The notes: generated by a model not told the origin, from the letters alone. A stretch of 13,216 bases of DNA from an uncultured Clostridia bacterium (GCA_946408865.1 CAMJTZ010000042.1:1-13216), one strand, 5' to 3'; shown: positions 1-6,301, counted from the first letter of the stretch. Translations and numbers: made by a program.

Positions 1-70
1 TGGTTTTGCCCTCGCTGCCATGCCCCATGAGGGCGATATTCCGAATGTTTCCGGTGGTGAATTCAGCCAT
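1..70 (-). CDS. EF-G-like translational GTPase, N-terminal fragment (cut by window edge)
   Basis: Read on the minus strand, an ATG at position 70 opens a frame giving MAEFTTGNIRNIALMGHGSE followed by GKT, which runs off the left edge after 23 codons. The segment NIRNIALMGHGSEGKT is the G1/P-loop (GxxxxGKT) at the very N-terminus of EF-G and EF-G-like GTPases, which bind GTP and act on the ribosome in the cytoplasm. The start is supported by GGAGG eight bases upstream. A sigma-A-type promoter lies about 75 bases upstream. Known family behaviour: short Met-x-x-[YF]-x-T-x-x-IRN leaders are typical of the EF-G-like paralogue group as well as classical FusA, and the fragment is too short to decide between true EF-G, an EF-G paralogue and a TetM-like ribosomal protection protein. 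Confidence 0.8.
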   Translation of the reverse strand, partial: MAEFTTGNIRNIALMGHGSEGKT

Positions 71-106
71 TGTAGATTCCTCCATATCGTTTTTTAACAA
101 ATCTCA

Positions 107-121
107 TCCCCCTTCGGGGGA
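107..121 (-). other. Short GC hairpin in the 5' leader of the EF-G-like gene
   Basis: The sequence CCCCCTTCGGGGG, flanked by T and A, forms a 5-6 bp stem with a tiny loop on either strand. It lies between the promoter and the ribosome binding site of the EF-G-like gene. No T-run follows on either strand, so it is not an intrinsic terminator. It may affect mRNA stability or initiation; this is inference only. Confidence 0.35.
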
Positions 122-143
122 ATCATATGCCATATCAAAATTT

Positions 144-172
144 ATTATACCATATCTGAATCGTCTTGAAAA
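144..172 (-). promoter_or_regulatory. Promoter of the EF-G-like gene
   Basis: On the minus strand there is TTTTCA, a 17-base spacer, and a perfect TATAAT preceded by TGG (extended -10). It lies between the murI stop codon and the EF-G-like start and points at the latter. The -35 is weak (4 of 6), compensated by the extended -10. Confidence 0.7.
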
Positions 173-208
173 GAAATTTGTGATGTTTTTTGCGTGATTT
201 GGGAAGAA

Positions 209-973
209 TTATACCGGAATAGCACGGTTCAGCAGCCTGCGCATTTTTTCAATGTCGTCCGGAATTCCGCTTGTTTCCAGCTCCACAAAGCCTTCTCCTC
301 GTTCTTTCAGAAGATGATTCCGTGCAAGAACCCGCTTCAGCTGCCGTGCTGTTCCGTCGCTGCCCTCTGTAATGGAAATATGTTCCGGCAGCATTTTACG
401 GATCATGTCTTTGAGAAACACATAATGGGTGCATCCAAGAACGACAGCATCAACTTTTTTCAGGTCGTACAGACCAAATACTTCTTTCAGATAAGCCTCT
501 GCCCCGTTCCAGTTTTCCATTTCAACAAGTTCCATAAGGCCGGTGCAGGGAACGCGTACCGCACCCTCCCCGTATTTTTCCATCAGTCTGTTGAACTTAT
601 CCTGATGAAGTGTCAGAGGGGTGGCCAGTACAAGAATGTCTCCGTTTTGGCGTATTTCGGAAGCAGGTTTCAGCGCGGGTTCCATTCCGATGACAGGAAT
701 TGTCAGTTCTTTCCGCAGTGTGTATGCTGCAGCGCCGGTTGCCGTATTGCATGCAATTACAAGCGCCTTGATTCCGCGAGCAATCAGATGGTTTGTAACC
801 TGGCGGACACAGGCAATTACTTCTTCTGTATCTTTTGTACCATATGGCGCATTCGCTGTATCGCCGTAATAGATGAAATGTTCCTGAGGAAGCGTTCGAA
901 TCATAGCCTGGAGAGCGCTTATGCCCCCTACGCCGCTGTCGAAAACCCCGATTGGATGTTCTTTCTGATTCAT
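209..973 (-). CDS. murI: Glutamate racemase MurI
   Basis: The protein interconverts L- and D-glutamate, supplying D-Glu for peptidoglycan synthesis in the cytoplasm. The predicted 254 residues show the family landmarks: GVFDSGVGG (residues 9-17, with the Asp-Ser pair), YYGDTANAPYG (35-45), the first catalytic cysteine in ACNTATGAA (Cys75) and the second in LGCTHYVFL (Cys181). EGSDGTARQL (203-212) is also typical. The length fits the family (about 250-290). An in-frame ATG exists 12 codons upstream, but it falls inside the -10 box of the best promoter (1008-1036), whereas the start at 973 has an AGGAGC ribosome site at good spacing (GCAGGAGCGTTAT then ATG). The gene is monocistronic as far as can be seen; its stop is followed after about 37 bases by the EF-G-like promoter, with no obvious terminator between. 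Confidence 0.96.
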   Translation of the reverse strand: MNQKEHPIGVFDSGVGGISALQAMIRTLPQEHFIYYGDTANAPYGTKDTEEVIACVRQVTNHLIARGIKALVIACNTATGAAAYTLRKELTIPVIGMEPALKPASEIRQNGDILVLATPLTLHQDKFNRLMEKYGEGAVRVPCTGLMELVEMENWNGAEAYLKEVFGLYDLKKVDAVVLGCTHYVFLKDMIRKMLPEHISITEGSDGTARQLKRVLARNHLLKERGEGFVELETSGIPDDIEKMRRLLNRAIPV

Positions 974-1007
974 ATAACGCTCCTGCTTTTCTTTCCTTAC
1001 CCGGGGC

Positions 1008-1036
1008 ATTTTACCATTTTACCCGTCACCTGTAAA
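1008..1036 (-). promoter_or_regulatory. murI promoter
   Basis: Minus-strand TTTACA, a 17-base spacer, and TAAAAT with an upstream TGG (extended -10). It starts transcription near position 1000, about 28 bases before the murI ATG at 973. It is divergent from the DUF951 promoter. Confidence 0.75.
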
Positions 1037-1066
1037 GTTTACTGATCCGCGATTCAGCGCTCTGCT

Positions 1067-1095
1067 TTCTTTTTTCTGTCCGCCCGTGATATAAT
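1067..1095 (+). promoter_or_regulatory. Promoter of the DUF951 gene (extended -10 type)
   Basis: TGATATAAT gives a perfect -10 with the TGn extension at 1087-1095. The -35 region at optimal spacing (TTCTTT) is poor, so recognition would rest on the extended -10. The transcript would begin near 1102, just ahead of an inverted repeat in the leader. Confidence 0.6.
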
Positions 1096-1102
1096 CGGAT
1101 CA

Positions 1103-1125
1103 CCGGAATTCCTGATTCCGGAATC
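1103..1125 (+). repeat. Overlapping inverted repeats in the DUF951 leader
   Basis: CCGGAAT, a 5-base spacer TCCTG, then ATTCCGG make a perfect 7-bp inverted repeat (1103-1121). The 3' arm is itself the core of a perfect 12-bp palindrome GATTCCGGAATC (1114-1125). The two structures share bases and are mutually exclusive as RNA. Placed immediately after the predicted transcription start, they could be an operator (dimeric regulator site) or an RNA hairpin. No T-run follows, so a terminator is unlikely. Confidence 0.45.
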
Positions 1126-1149
1126 AATCTGGAAAGTCGAAATACAATT

Positions 1150-1368
1150 ATGGTTGAAATGATACTTCCCGGCGATGTTGTCCGCACCCGCAAATCCCAT
1201 CCATGCGGCGGAGATGAATGGACAGTCCTGCGGACAGGTGCAGATATCCGGATTCGCTGCAACACCTGCGGCCGCCTGGTCATGCTGGACCGTGAAACAT
1301 TCCTGAAGCGACGGAAAACACTCGTTTCCCGTCCGGAAGGACAGAATAACATGCTTCCATCCCCGTGA
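1150..1368 (+). CDS. DUF951 family small protein
   Basis: A 72-residue protein with the DUF951 signature: an N-terminal [20 protein letters not shown] (residues 8-27), then [15 protein letters not shown] (28-42) and a final basic helix ([12 protein letters not shown]). Conserved features are the His-Pro-Cys-Gly turn, the Asp-Glu-Trp, and a Cys-x-x-Cys pair (Cys37, Cys40) that together with Cys19 could bind a metal. Family members are usually about 60-70 residues, widespread in Bacillota, and often sit near ychF or chromosome-partition genes; their function is unknown. The chosen ATG has only a weak GGAAAG upstream at long spacing (13 bases); an ATG three codons later is possible. The C-terminal tail after residue 60 looks non-conserved. 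The gene stands between its own promoter and that of the following secreted-protein gene. Confidence 0.85.
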   Translation: MVEMILPGDVVRTRKSHPCGGDEWTVLRTGADIRIRCNTCGRLVMLDRETFLKRRKTLVSRPEGQNNMLPSP

Positions 1369-1371
1369 ATC

Positions 1372-1401
1372 TTGCCAACTCTTCTGTTGCTATGCTATAA
1401 T
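1372..1401 (+). promoter_or_regulatory. Promoter of the secreted multidomain protein gene
   Basis: TTGCCA (5 of 6 to consensus), an 18-base spacer, and a perfect TATAAT preceded by TGC (extended -10). The transcript would start near 1408, about 40 bases before the ATG at 1450. The -35 begins just past the DUF951 stop codon. Confidence 0.75.
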
Positions 1402-1449
1402 TTTTGGGTTGCAGAAACCCTGTGTATCATTTATCCCTGAACGATATTC

Positions 1450-3135
1450 ATGGATCTTTCTTCAAGGATCCTGGAAAGGCCGGTGACTTCCTTGCGTAAA
1501 CTCCTGTTTCTGATTGTTTTCGCGTTGATTCTGGTCTACTGTGCTTCCGCGCTTGCAGATACGGATTATTCCCTGTCTCCCTGCCCGGCTCAATTGACGC
1601 TGAAAAACAAAAGAACTGTCATCACATCCTCGGATCTCGAAAAACATCCCGAACTGCTGACCGCGATGGGTATGAGGAAGGATGAAGCACTTGCTGACTG
1701 GCAGGCCCGCGGAGTTGTTCTGCAGGCATGGAGCGAACTCAAAACGCGTTATTCCTGCATTGAAGTGACTGTTGCGCAGGATGACGAAGCAAAACAATAC
1801 GTCAATCTTGTTCATCTGGAGGACAAATCCACCTGGAGCGCATATGAGGCCTCCTGCAAAAAGAGTGAAACACTGGCTTCCCTTGGCTACACGTTTCAGA
1901 CGCTTGGTTCATCCGCAAAATCGCTGCAGAAGCCAAACGGGAATCATTTCCTTCTGCTCAAATACAAGCGTTCCCATAACGGCCAGGAATACCGCGGTTA
2001 CATGGCGCGTACTGTTTACCAGGGTTACTCGATCTGTGTGGATCTGAAATGTTTCAATCAGACACCTCCGGAAAGCGTCACCAACGAAATCACCAATATC
2101 ATGAAAACTTTTGCGACCAGCGAATCTGTTGCCGCTGCTGCAGCCGCTGCCGCTGAAATCCCTGCTGCCGCCGAAAATAACACTCCCTCCGACAGCAGTG
2201 ATTCCTCCGTTTCTGCTCCTGAATCTCTGATCAGCATTTCCGCCGCTCCGCCTGTTGAAACCAACACGAACGTTTTTACTGTTGAAGGATCCACAGTCCC
2301 CGGCACGCAGGTGATCGGTGTCCTCATGCGCATCGGCGCGGATGAACCGATCAATTTTTCGACCACGGCAAGCGAAAAAAAAGGCACCTTCAAAATGAAG
2401 GTTACCATTCCTGAAGCAGAAGAAAATGTCTGGCTTTTCGCTCTGAACGTTTACAGCAGTGAAGACCAGTTCCTTGCCGAAAAGGTTTTCCCGTATATTA
2501 CCTACAAGAAAACGCTGATTCCCGTTACTTTTGACAGTCCTGTGCCCGAATCTTTTGCGGGCGACGAACTGCTCATTGCCGGAACGACTGTAAAAAACGT
2601 GGAAATCCAGTGTCTGGCCACGATGACAGGCGGTGCCTACAGTTGGAACAAAACGGTAAAAACCAACGGCACCGGTCGTTTCACCTTCAAGATTCCTTTC
2701 TCTGATGAAGGTGAATACAACATTGTTCTTGCATTCGCAAAGAAAGGACTGGATACCCATCGTGAAACATTATCTGTTTCACATATTCTGACAGATGAAG
2801 CCCGTCGGATTCAGATCCGTAAATCTTCAAAAACTGCCGGTTACAGTGTGCTCGTTTCCGGTATCGGTCAGTTTGTTGGTCAGGTTCTTCGTTTCAACAA
2901 TCTTTTTATCACTTCTGTGGAGCAGGTCGGTGATCAATGGATTATTGTTGCTGCCGGCCAGCAGGTATCTGAAAGCAAATATAATCAGATCCTGTATTTT
3001 GTCTATGAAGCCGATCCTGGCTTCGCAGCGGGTGAACGTCATACGCTTTACGGAAAATGCACCGGAATGTATAATATGGAATCCGAAGAAACCGTCGAAT
3101 CCTATCCCCAGTTTGATCTTCTGCTTTGGGATTAA
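1450..3135 (+). CDS. Secreted multidomain protein of unknown function (signal peptide, Ala/Ser linker, Ig-like repeats)
   Basis: I do not recognise the family. The 561 residues begin with a basic n-region and a hydrophobic core (LLFLIVFALILVYCASALA, residues 18-36), likely cleaved after Ala36, so the protein is exported. Then come an alpha/beta N-terminal domain (about 37-222); a low-complexity linker with a run of nine alanines (229-235 region) and Ser/Pro/Asp-rich sequence (223-268); two beta-rich Ig-like modules (about 270-352 and 353-446) that share the pattern 'x-V-x-G-(S/T)-T-V...G-x-F-x-(F/M)-K'; and a C-terminal beta-barrel-like module (447-561). Cys31 is not in a convincing lipobox. 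The start is uncertain: the ATG at 1450 lacks a Shine-Dalgarno, whereas a TTG at 1492 has GGAAAGG 12 bases upstream and would give a shorter n-region. The gene has its own promoter and shares a two-way terminator with nth. Confidence 0.75.
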   Translation: MDLSSRILERPVTSLRKLLFLIVFALILVYCASALADTDYSLSPCPAQLTLKNKRTVITSSDLEKHPELLTAMGMRKDEALADWQARGVVLQAWSELKTRYSCIEVTVAQDDEAKQYVNLVHLEDKSTWSAYEASCKKSETLASLGYTFQTLGSSAKSLQKPNGNHFLLLKYKRSHNGQEYRGYMARTVYQGYSICVDLKCFNQTPPESVTNEITNIMKTFATSESVAAAAAAAAEIPAAAENNTPSDSSDSSVSAPESLISISAAPPVETNTNVFTVEGSTVPGTQVIGVLMRIGADEPINFSTTASEKKGTFKMKVTIPEAEENVWLFALNVYSSEDQFLAEKVFPYITYKKTLIPVTFDSPVPESFAGDELLIAGTTVKNVEIQCLATMTGGAYSWNKTVKTNGTGRFTFKIPFSDEGEYNIVLAFAKKGLDTHRETLSVSHILTDEARRIQIRKSSKTAGYSVLVSGIGQFVGQVLRFNNLFITSVEQVGDQWIIVAAGQQVSESKYNQILYFVYEADPGFAAGERHTLYGKCTGMYNMESEETVESYPQFDLLLWD

Positions 3136-3151
3136 TTCGGTTCATGCACTG

Positions 3152-3185
3152 AAAAAGCGCGCGGAATCTCATTTCCGCGCGCTTT
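3152..3185. terminator. Bidirectional intrinsic terminator between the secreted-protein gene and nth
   Basis: A perfect 13-bp stem, AAAGCGCGCGGAA (3154-3166) with TTCCGCGCGCTTT (3173-3185), closes a 6-base loop. Read on the minus strand it is followed by TTTTT (nth side, strong); read on the plus strand by only TTT (weaker). The nth stop codon sits in the loop, so the last five nth codons form one arm of the hairpin. Confidence 0.9.
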
Positions 3186-3792
3186 CACATATTTCCCTCA
3201 ATCCGCATTCCGCGCACAAAGGCCGCTGGGCTTTGCAAATGCGCCGTCCGTGCCAGATCAGCCAGTGATGAGCGTTTCCCCATTTTTCACGCGGAATCAG
3301 CCGTGTCATCTGCCGTTCTGTTTCCTCAACGGTTTTCGCCCTGCACAGGCCGATCCGGTTGCTGACCCGAAACACATGCGTATCCACTGCGAAAGCCGGA
3401 ATGCGGAAAGCATTGCTGAGAACGACATTGGCAGTTTTCCGCCCGACGCCCGGCAATGCTGTCAGTGCCTCCATGTTATCCGGAACACTCCCGCCGTAAT
3501 CATCCCGGATGATTCTGCAGGCAGCGATAATATTCCCCGCCTTGCTCCTGAATCCACAGCTCTTCACCATCGGATAAAGGTCTTCTTCTTTCGCGGAAGC
3601 CATGGAAACCGGATCCGGATACCTTGCAAACACAGCCGGTGTTACCTTGTTAACCTGTTTGTCTGTACACTGTGCGCTCAGTATGGTTGCTACCAGCATC
3701 TCATACGGATTGGTAAATACCAGTTCTGCCTTTGCTTCCGGATACATCTCCTCCAGCAGGCGCAGAGCTTCTTCTTTTCTAGCTTTCGTCAC
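3169..3792 (-). CDS. nth: Endonuclease III (DNA glycosylase/AP lyase)
   Basis: A base-excision repair enzyme that removes oxidised pyrimidines and cleaves AP sites. The 207 residues contain the helix-hairpin-helix LPGVGRKTANVVL with the catalytic lysine (Lys119), the catalytic aspartate in VDTHVFR (Asp137), and a complete [4Fe-4S] loop Cys-x6-Cys-x2-Cys-x5-Cys (Cys186, 193, 196, 202). The length matches the family (about 210). I chose the GTG at 3792: it overlaps the folT stop as GTGA, and GGGGAG lies 8 bases upstream. A frame-compatible ATG seven codons earlier (3813) would overlap folT by 25 bases and lacks a ribosome site. The overlap implies translational coupling to folT, although folate uptake and DNA repair have no obvious functional link. 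The 3' end is embedded in the terminator hairpin. Confidence 0.96.
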   Translation of the reverse strand: MTKARKEEALRLLEEMYPEAKAELVFTNPYEMLVATILSAQCTDKQVNKVTPAVFARYPDPVSMASAKEEDLYPMVKSCGFRSKAGNIIAACRIIRDDYGGSVPDNMEALTALPGVGRKTANVVLSNAFRIPAFAVDTHVFRVSNRIGLCRAKTVEETERQMTRLIPREKWGNAHHWLIWHGRRICKAQRPLCAECGLREICESARK

Positions 3793-4895
3793 GGATTCGT
3801 CTCCCCGTTCCATGTCATGGTCAGATCCATCGAAATAAAATTACCGAGCGGATTTGCGTCGTCTACGGTTCCCTTGTCCGCCACAGCCGTTCCCGTACCG
3901 ATCCGCACGAGCGTATCGTCTTTTGCCGCCTTGGATTTGGAATAACCGTTCAGCGTATCCATCGTATACTTATCTGTCTTGCGTTCCTCAAATTTCTGTT
4001 TGTCAATCCTGTAAACCGCAACTTCGTAGGTCATTTCCTTTTTACCGACCTGTGAACGGGCGCTTTCGATTACCGTTACGGTTTCCTCCGCTTTCAGGGA
4101 CGGATTCTCAGAAACAACCCATTCCTTCATTGCCTTGTTCTTCTGCAGACGTTCCTGGGCCGTGTAAGAGGCGCTGAAGCTCTTGTTATTATAATCATAG
4201 ATTACATATCCGGCAACAGATCCCGCGCCGATCAGAACCAGGACAATCAGCAGAATGACATGCTTTTTTGTATAATCCAGGGTTACCTTCCCCGCAGGAT
4301 GGAATCCTGATCGCGCGAGGGCCGGAATCATCGCCCTGAAAACGATCATCAGTACAACGCCTTCGATCGGAAGCATCACAATATTCTTGACAATCCGCAC
4401 AAGGACAAACGGCTGATAGGTTGACAGATGCAGCACATCCCTGTAATAAAGCACCATAATCGGTTCATTCAAAAGGATGTTAATGAACAGGTTGATACTG
4501 AATTTAGAAAGGATCAGTCGCAGAGGCGTGATATCCGTGCTGTAAAGGAAGAGTGCAAAAATGAATGATCCGCCCATTTCCAGGAGTATAAACGGGAAAA
4601 AATATACCCCGTTCGGCGCAATAAGATATCCCAGGGTGTCCGACAGGGCACCGCCCAGCAGTCCGACAACCGGGCCGTAGACCATGGATCCGAGCGCGTT
4701 CACAATAAACCCGAAGGTGACGTTTACGTCTGCAGCGACCGGAATACGAAGGGGTTTCATCGCGATCCGCAGGGCGAGGACGAGTGCGGCGAAAACCAGC
4801 GTCCGCGTATTTCTGAGTTCAGAAAACGCCTGGCGCCAATAATCCGCGCAAAAGGGCGTACGGAAGTATTTTCGCTGAAGGATGTTTTTTTGCAT
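3789..4895 (-). CDS. folT: Folate-family ECF transporter S component with C-terminal extension
   Basis: The N-terminal part (about residues 28-195) matches the folate S component of ECF transporters: an RNTRTLVFAALVLALRIAMK segment (28-47), IPVAADVNVTFGFIVNALGS (51-70), a YGPVVGLLGGALSDTLGYL loop/helix (73-91) and six predicted membrane helices. S components bind the vitamin and dock on the EcfAAT energising module, whose genes are not in the window. Folate specificity is strongly supported by the THF riboswitch directly upstream. At 368 residues the protein is about twice the usual length: a seventh hydrophobic segment (212-233) is followed by about 135 polar residues (234-368) that should lie outside the membrane if the S-component core has its usual even number of helices. 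I do not recognise that tail. Start: ATG with AAAGGAGG eight bases upstream. Coupled to nth by a GTGA overlap. Confidence 0.9.
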   Translation of the reverse strand: MQKNILQRKYFRTPFCADYWRQAFSELRNTRTLVFAALVLALRIAMKPLRIPVAADVNVTFGFIVNALGSMVYGPVVGLLGGALSDTLGYLIAPNGVYFFPFILLEMGGSFIFALFLYSTDITPLRLILSKFSINLFINILLNEPIMVLYYRDVLHLSTYQPFVLVRIVKNIVMLPIEGVVLMIVFRAMIPALARSGFHPAGKVTLDYTKKHVILLIVLVLIGAGSVAGYVIYDYNNKSFSASYTAQERLQKNKAMKEWVVSENPSLKAEETVTVIESARSQVGKKEMTYEVAVYRIDKQKFEERKTDKYTMDTLNGYSKSKAAKDDTLVRIGTGTAVADKGTVDDANPLGNFISMDLTMTWNGETNP

Positions 4896-4897
4896 GT

Positions 4898-4954
4898 AAA
4901 AAGCCTCCTTTCAAATCAAACCGTTATCCAAAGGGCTGATTCGCAGAGGCTTCT
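4898..4954 (-). promoter_or_regulatory. Anti-Shine-Dalgarno stem of the folT leader (expression platform)
   Basis: On the minus strand AAGCCTC (4946-4952) is perfectly complementary to GAGGCTT (4901-4907), which overlaps the folT ribosome site AAAGGAGG. With flanking pairs (A-U, two G-U) the stem reaches 10 bp, and five U residues follow its 3' arm. A competing local hairpin, GCAGA-AGCC-TCTGC (4943-4956), and another, CTGC-GCAG (4953-4966), share the same bases and border riboswitch helix P1. This is the layout of a translational switch; which fold corresponds to ligand-bound RNA was not determined. Confidence 0.65.
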
Positions 4955-4958
4955 GCCG

Positions 4959-5065
4959 AAAAGCAGCGGGATGCGCATTCCCCACCGCACAGCCGGATGG
5001 CTGTTTCGTTTCATGACAACTCCCCGTTCATGAACACTTTACGCGGAAAACGCTACTCTGCCTTT
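4959..5065 (-). promoter_or_regulatory. Tetrahydrofolate (THF, class I) riboswitch
   Basis: The minus-strand leader contains the ordered conserved segments of the folT-type THF aptamer: AGAGTAG, then CGCGTAAAGTGTTCATGAAC, GGGGAGTTGTCATGA, AACGAAACAGCC, GGCTGTGCGGTGGGGAATGC and GCATCCCGCTGC. Long-range helix P1 pairs AAAGGCAG (5058-5065) with CTGCTTTT (4959-4966), with one G-U. TTCATGA/TCATGAA and ACAGCC/GGCTGT form the internal hairpins. THF riboswitches are known in Clostridia upstream of folT and folate biosynthesis genes, and the gene here is folT-like, so sequence and context agree. No convincing separate promoter was found in the 35 bases between asd and the aptamer, so the RNA may start inside asd or come from read-through. 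Confidence 0.9.
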
Positions 5066-5100
5066 ACGAATCGTTAATCATCCGTGCAATAAACAGATGA

Positions 5101-6195
5101 TTATTTCGCGATAATATATCCTTTCCTGCACAGCAGCTCAGCCGTCAGGATTCCGCCGCCGGCAGCGCCGCGGATTGTATTGTGACTCAGACAGACAAAA
5201 CGCCAGTCAAAAATCTTATCCTCCCGAAGACGGCCGATGCTTACGCCGAATCCGTTCTGGAAATCCCGGTCCAGCCTCGTCTGCGGACGGCTCGGATCTT
5301 CGAAATACTGCAGGAAGGGCTTCGGCGCGCTCGGCAGTTCGAGGCGCTGTGCTTCGGTCTCATAATTCGCCCAGCGCTCGAGAATCTGCTCTTTCGTCAC
5401 TTTCTTCGCAAAGCGCACGGATACCGCGGCCATATGGCCGTCGCTGGCCGCGACACGCAGGCACTGCGCGCTGATTACAGGTTTAGCGGCGTTCACAATG
5501 ACTTTGCCGTTTCCCTTGTCCTCGACACTGCCCCACAGCTTCAGCGGTTCGTTTTCACTTTTTTCGTCTTCACCGCCGATATAAGGAATCACGTTATCAA
5601 CCATTTCCGGCCAGGTTTTGAATGTCTTTCCTGCGCCGCTGATTGCCTGATAGGTGCATACGCTGACCTCAGTAGGCTCAAAGTCGAGCAGGGGCGTCAG
5701 CGCCGGCACATAGCTCTGGATCGAGCAATTGGGTTTCACGGCAATAAAACCGTACCGGCTGCCCAGGCGCTTCCGCTGGGTGTCGATTACTTCCAGATGG
5801 GAAGCATTAATTTCCGGTACGACCATCGGAACATCCTCTATGCCCCGGCACGCACTGTTGTTGCTGACGATCGGGACTTCATGCTTCGCATAGTTTTCTT
5901 CCATCGCACGGATTTCATCTTTTTTCATATCCACAGCGCAGAAGCAGAAATCAACCTTTCCGGCAACTGCGTCAATATCCGATGCATCGTCAATCAGCAT
6001 ATCCTTCGCATAATCGGGAATCGGCCAGTCAAAAGCCCAGCGTTCACCAACCGCTTCTCTGTATTTTTTTCCCGCGCTGCGTGACGAGGCCGCCAGGCAT
6101 GTCACCTTAAACCACGGATGATCCTTCAGCAGGGATATAAAGCGCTGGCCTACCATGCCCGTTGCGCCGATGATACCTACACGATACTGATTCAT
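5101..6195 (-). CDS. asd: Aspartate-semialdehyde dehydrogenase
   Basis: Reduces beta-aspartyl phosphate to aspartate semialdehyde with NADPH, at the branch to lysine/diaminopimelate, threonine and methionine. The 364 residues show the dinucleotide-binding GIIGATGMVG (residues 7-16), a SSRSAGK phosphate-binding stretch (37-43), SNNSACRGIEDVPMVVPEIN (111-130), the catalytic cysteine in KPNCSIQ (Cys157), SGAGKTF (186-192) and the catalytic histidine in SDGHMA (His254). KPNCSIQ and the overall layout are those of the archaeal/fungal-type Asd rather than the classical E. coli type. The frame stays open 29 codons further upstream, but that upstream ATG lies at the -10 box of the promoter, so translation must begin at 6195, preceded by GGGGAGG at a rather long spacing. 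The promoter-proximal leader contains a terminator hairpin. Together with murI it points to cell-wall precursor supply, though the two are not in one operon. Confidence 0.95.
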   Translation of the reverse strand: MNQYRVGIIGATGMVGQRFISLLKDHPWFKVTCLAASSRSAGKKYREAVGERWAFDWPIPDYAKDMLIDDASDIDAVAGKVDFCFCAVDMKKDEIRAMEENYAKHEVPIVSNNSACRGIEDVPMVVPEINASHLEVIDTQRKRLGSRYGFIAVKPNCSIQSYVPALTPLLDFEPTEVSVCTYQAISGAGKTFKTWPEMVDNVIPYIGGEDEKSENEPLKLWGSVEDKGNGKVIVNAAKPVISAQCLRVAASDGHMAAVSVRFAKKVTKEQILERWANYETEAQRLELPSAPKPFLQYFEDPSRPQTRLDRDFQNGFGVSIGRLREDKIFDWRFVCLSHNTIRGAAGGGILTAELLCRKGYIIAK

Positions 6196-6221
6196 ATGAC
6201 TCGCGACCTCCCCATGTAAGC

Positions 6222-6260
6222 AAAAAGCCGCCTTCCCCGACGGCAGTGCGGGATTCCCGC
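6222..6260 (-). terminator. Attenuator-like terminator with upstream hairpin in the asd leader
   Basis: Minus strand, in transcript order: segment 1 GCGGG (6256-6260), segment 2 CCCGC (6248-6252), segment 3 GCCGTC (6239-6244), segment 4 GGCGGC (6227-6232), then TTTTT (6222-6226). Pairing 3:4 makes a 6-bp intrinsic terminator (one G-U). Pairing 1:2 makes a 5-bp hairpin with a 3-base loop. Segment 2 can instead pair with 3 plus its loop (TCCCG with CGGGG), an antiterminator-like fold. It lies between the asd promoter and the asd ribosome binding site. Confidence 0.65.
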
Positions 6261-6272
6261 TTTGCTTGATGC

Positions 6273-6301
6273 ATCTTATCATGAAGCGCTTTCCCTGTCA
6301 A
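6273..6301 (-). promoter_or_regulatory. asd promoter
   Basis: Minus-strand consensus TTGACA, a 17-base spacer, and TAAGAT (5 of 6). Transcription would begin near 6266, giving a leader of about 70 bases before the asd ATG at 6195. Confidence 0.85.

Noticed and set aside
211..216. TATAAT on the minus strand overlapping the murI stop codon as a second promoter
   Set aside because: No -35-like hexamer at suitable spacing, and it overlaps coding sequence; the promoter at 144-172 is better placed.
194..1045. Long plus-strand open frame of 283 codons opposite murI
   Set aside because: It is the antisense shadow of murI: rich in Cys, Phe and His, with no ribosome site and no recognisable motif, while murI on the other strand is unambiguous.
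1909..2760. Long minus-strand open frame of 283 codons inside the secreted-protein gene
   Set aside because: Composition is atypical (Arg/Phe/Gly rich), no ribosome site is seen, and it lies wholly opposite a gene with a signal peptide, promoter and terminator.
6196..6282. A longer asd protein starting at position 6282
   Set aside because: That ATG overlaps the -10 region of the asd promoter, so it would precede the transcript start. The added residues correspond to terminator and hairpin sequence and do not belong to the Asd family N-terminus.
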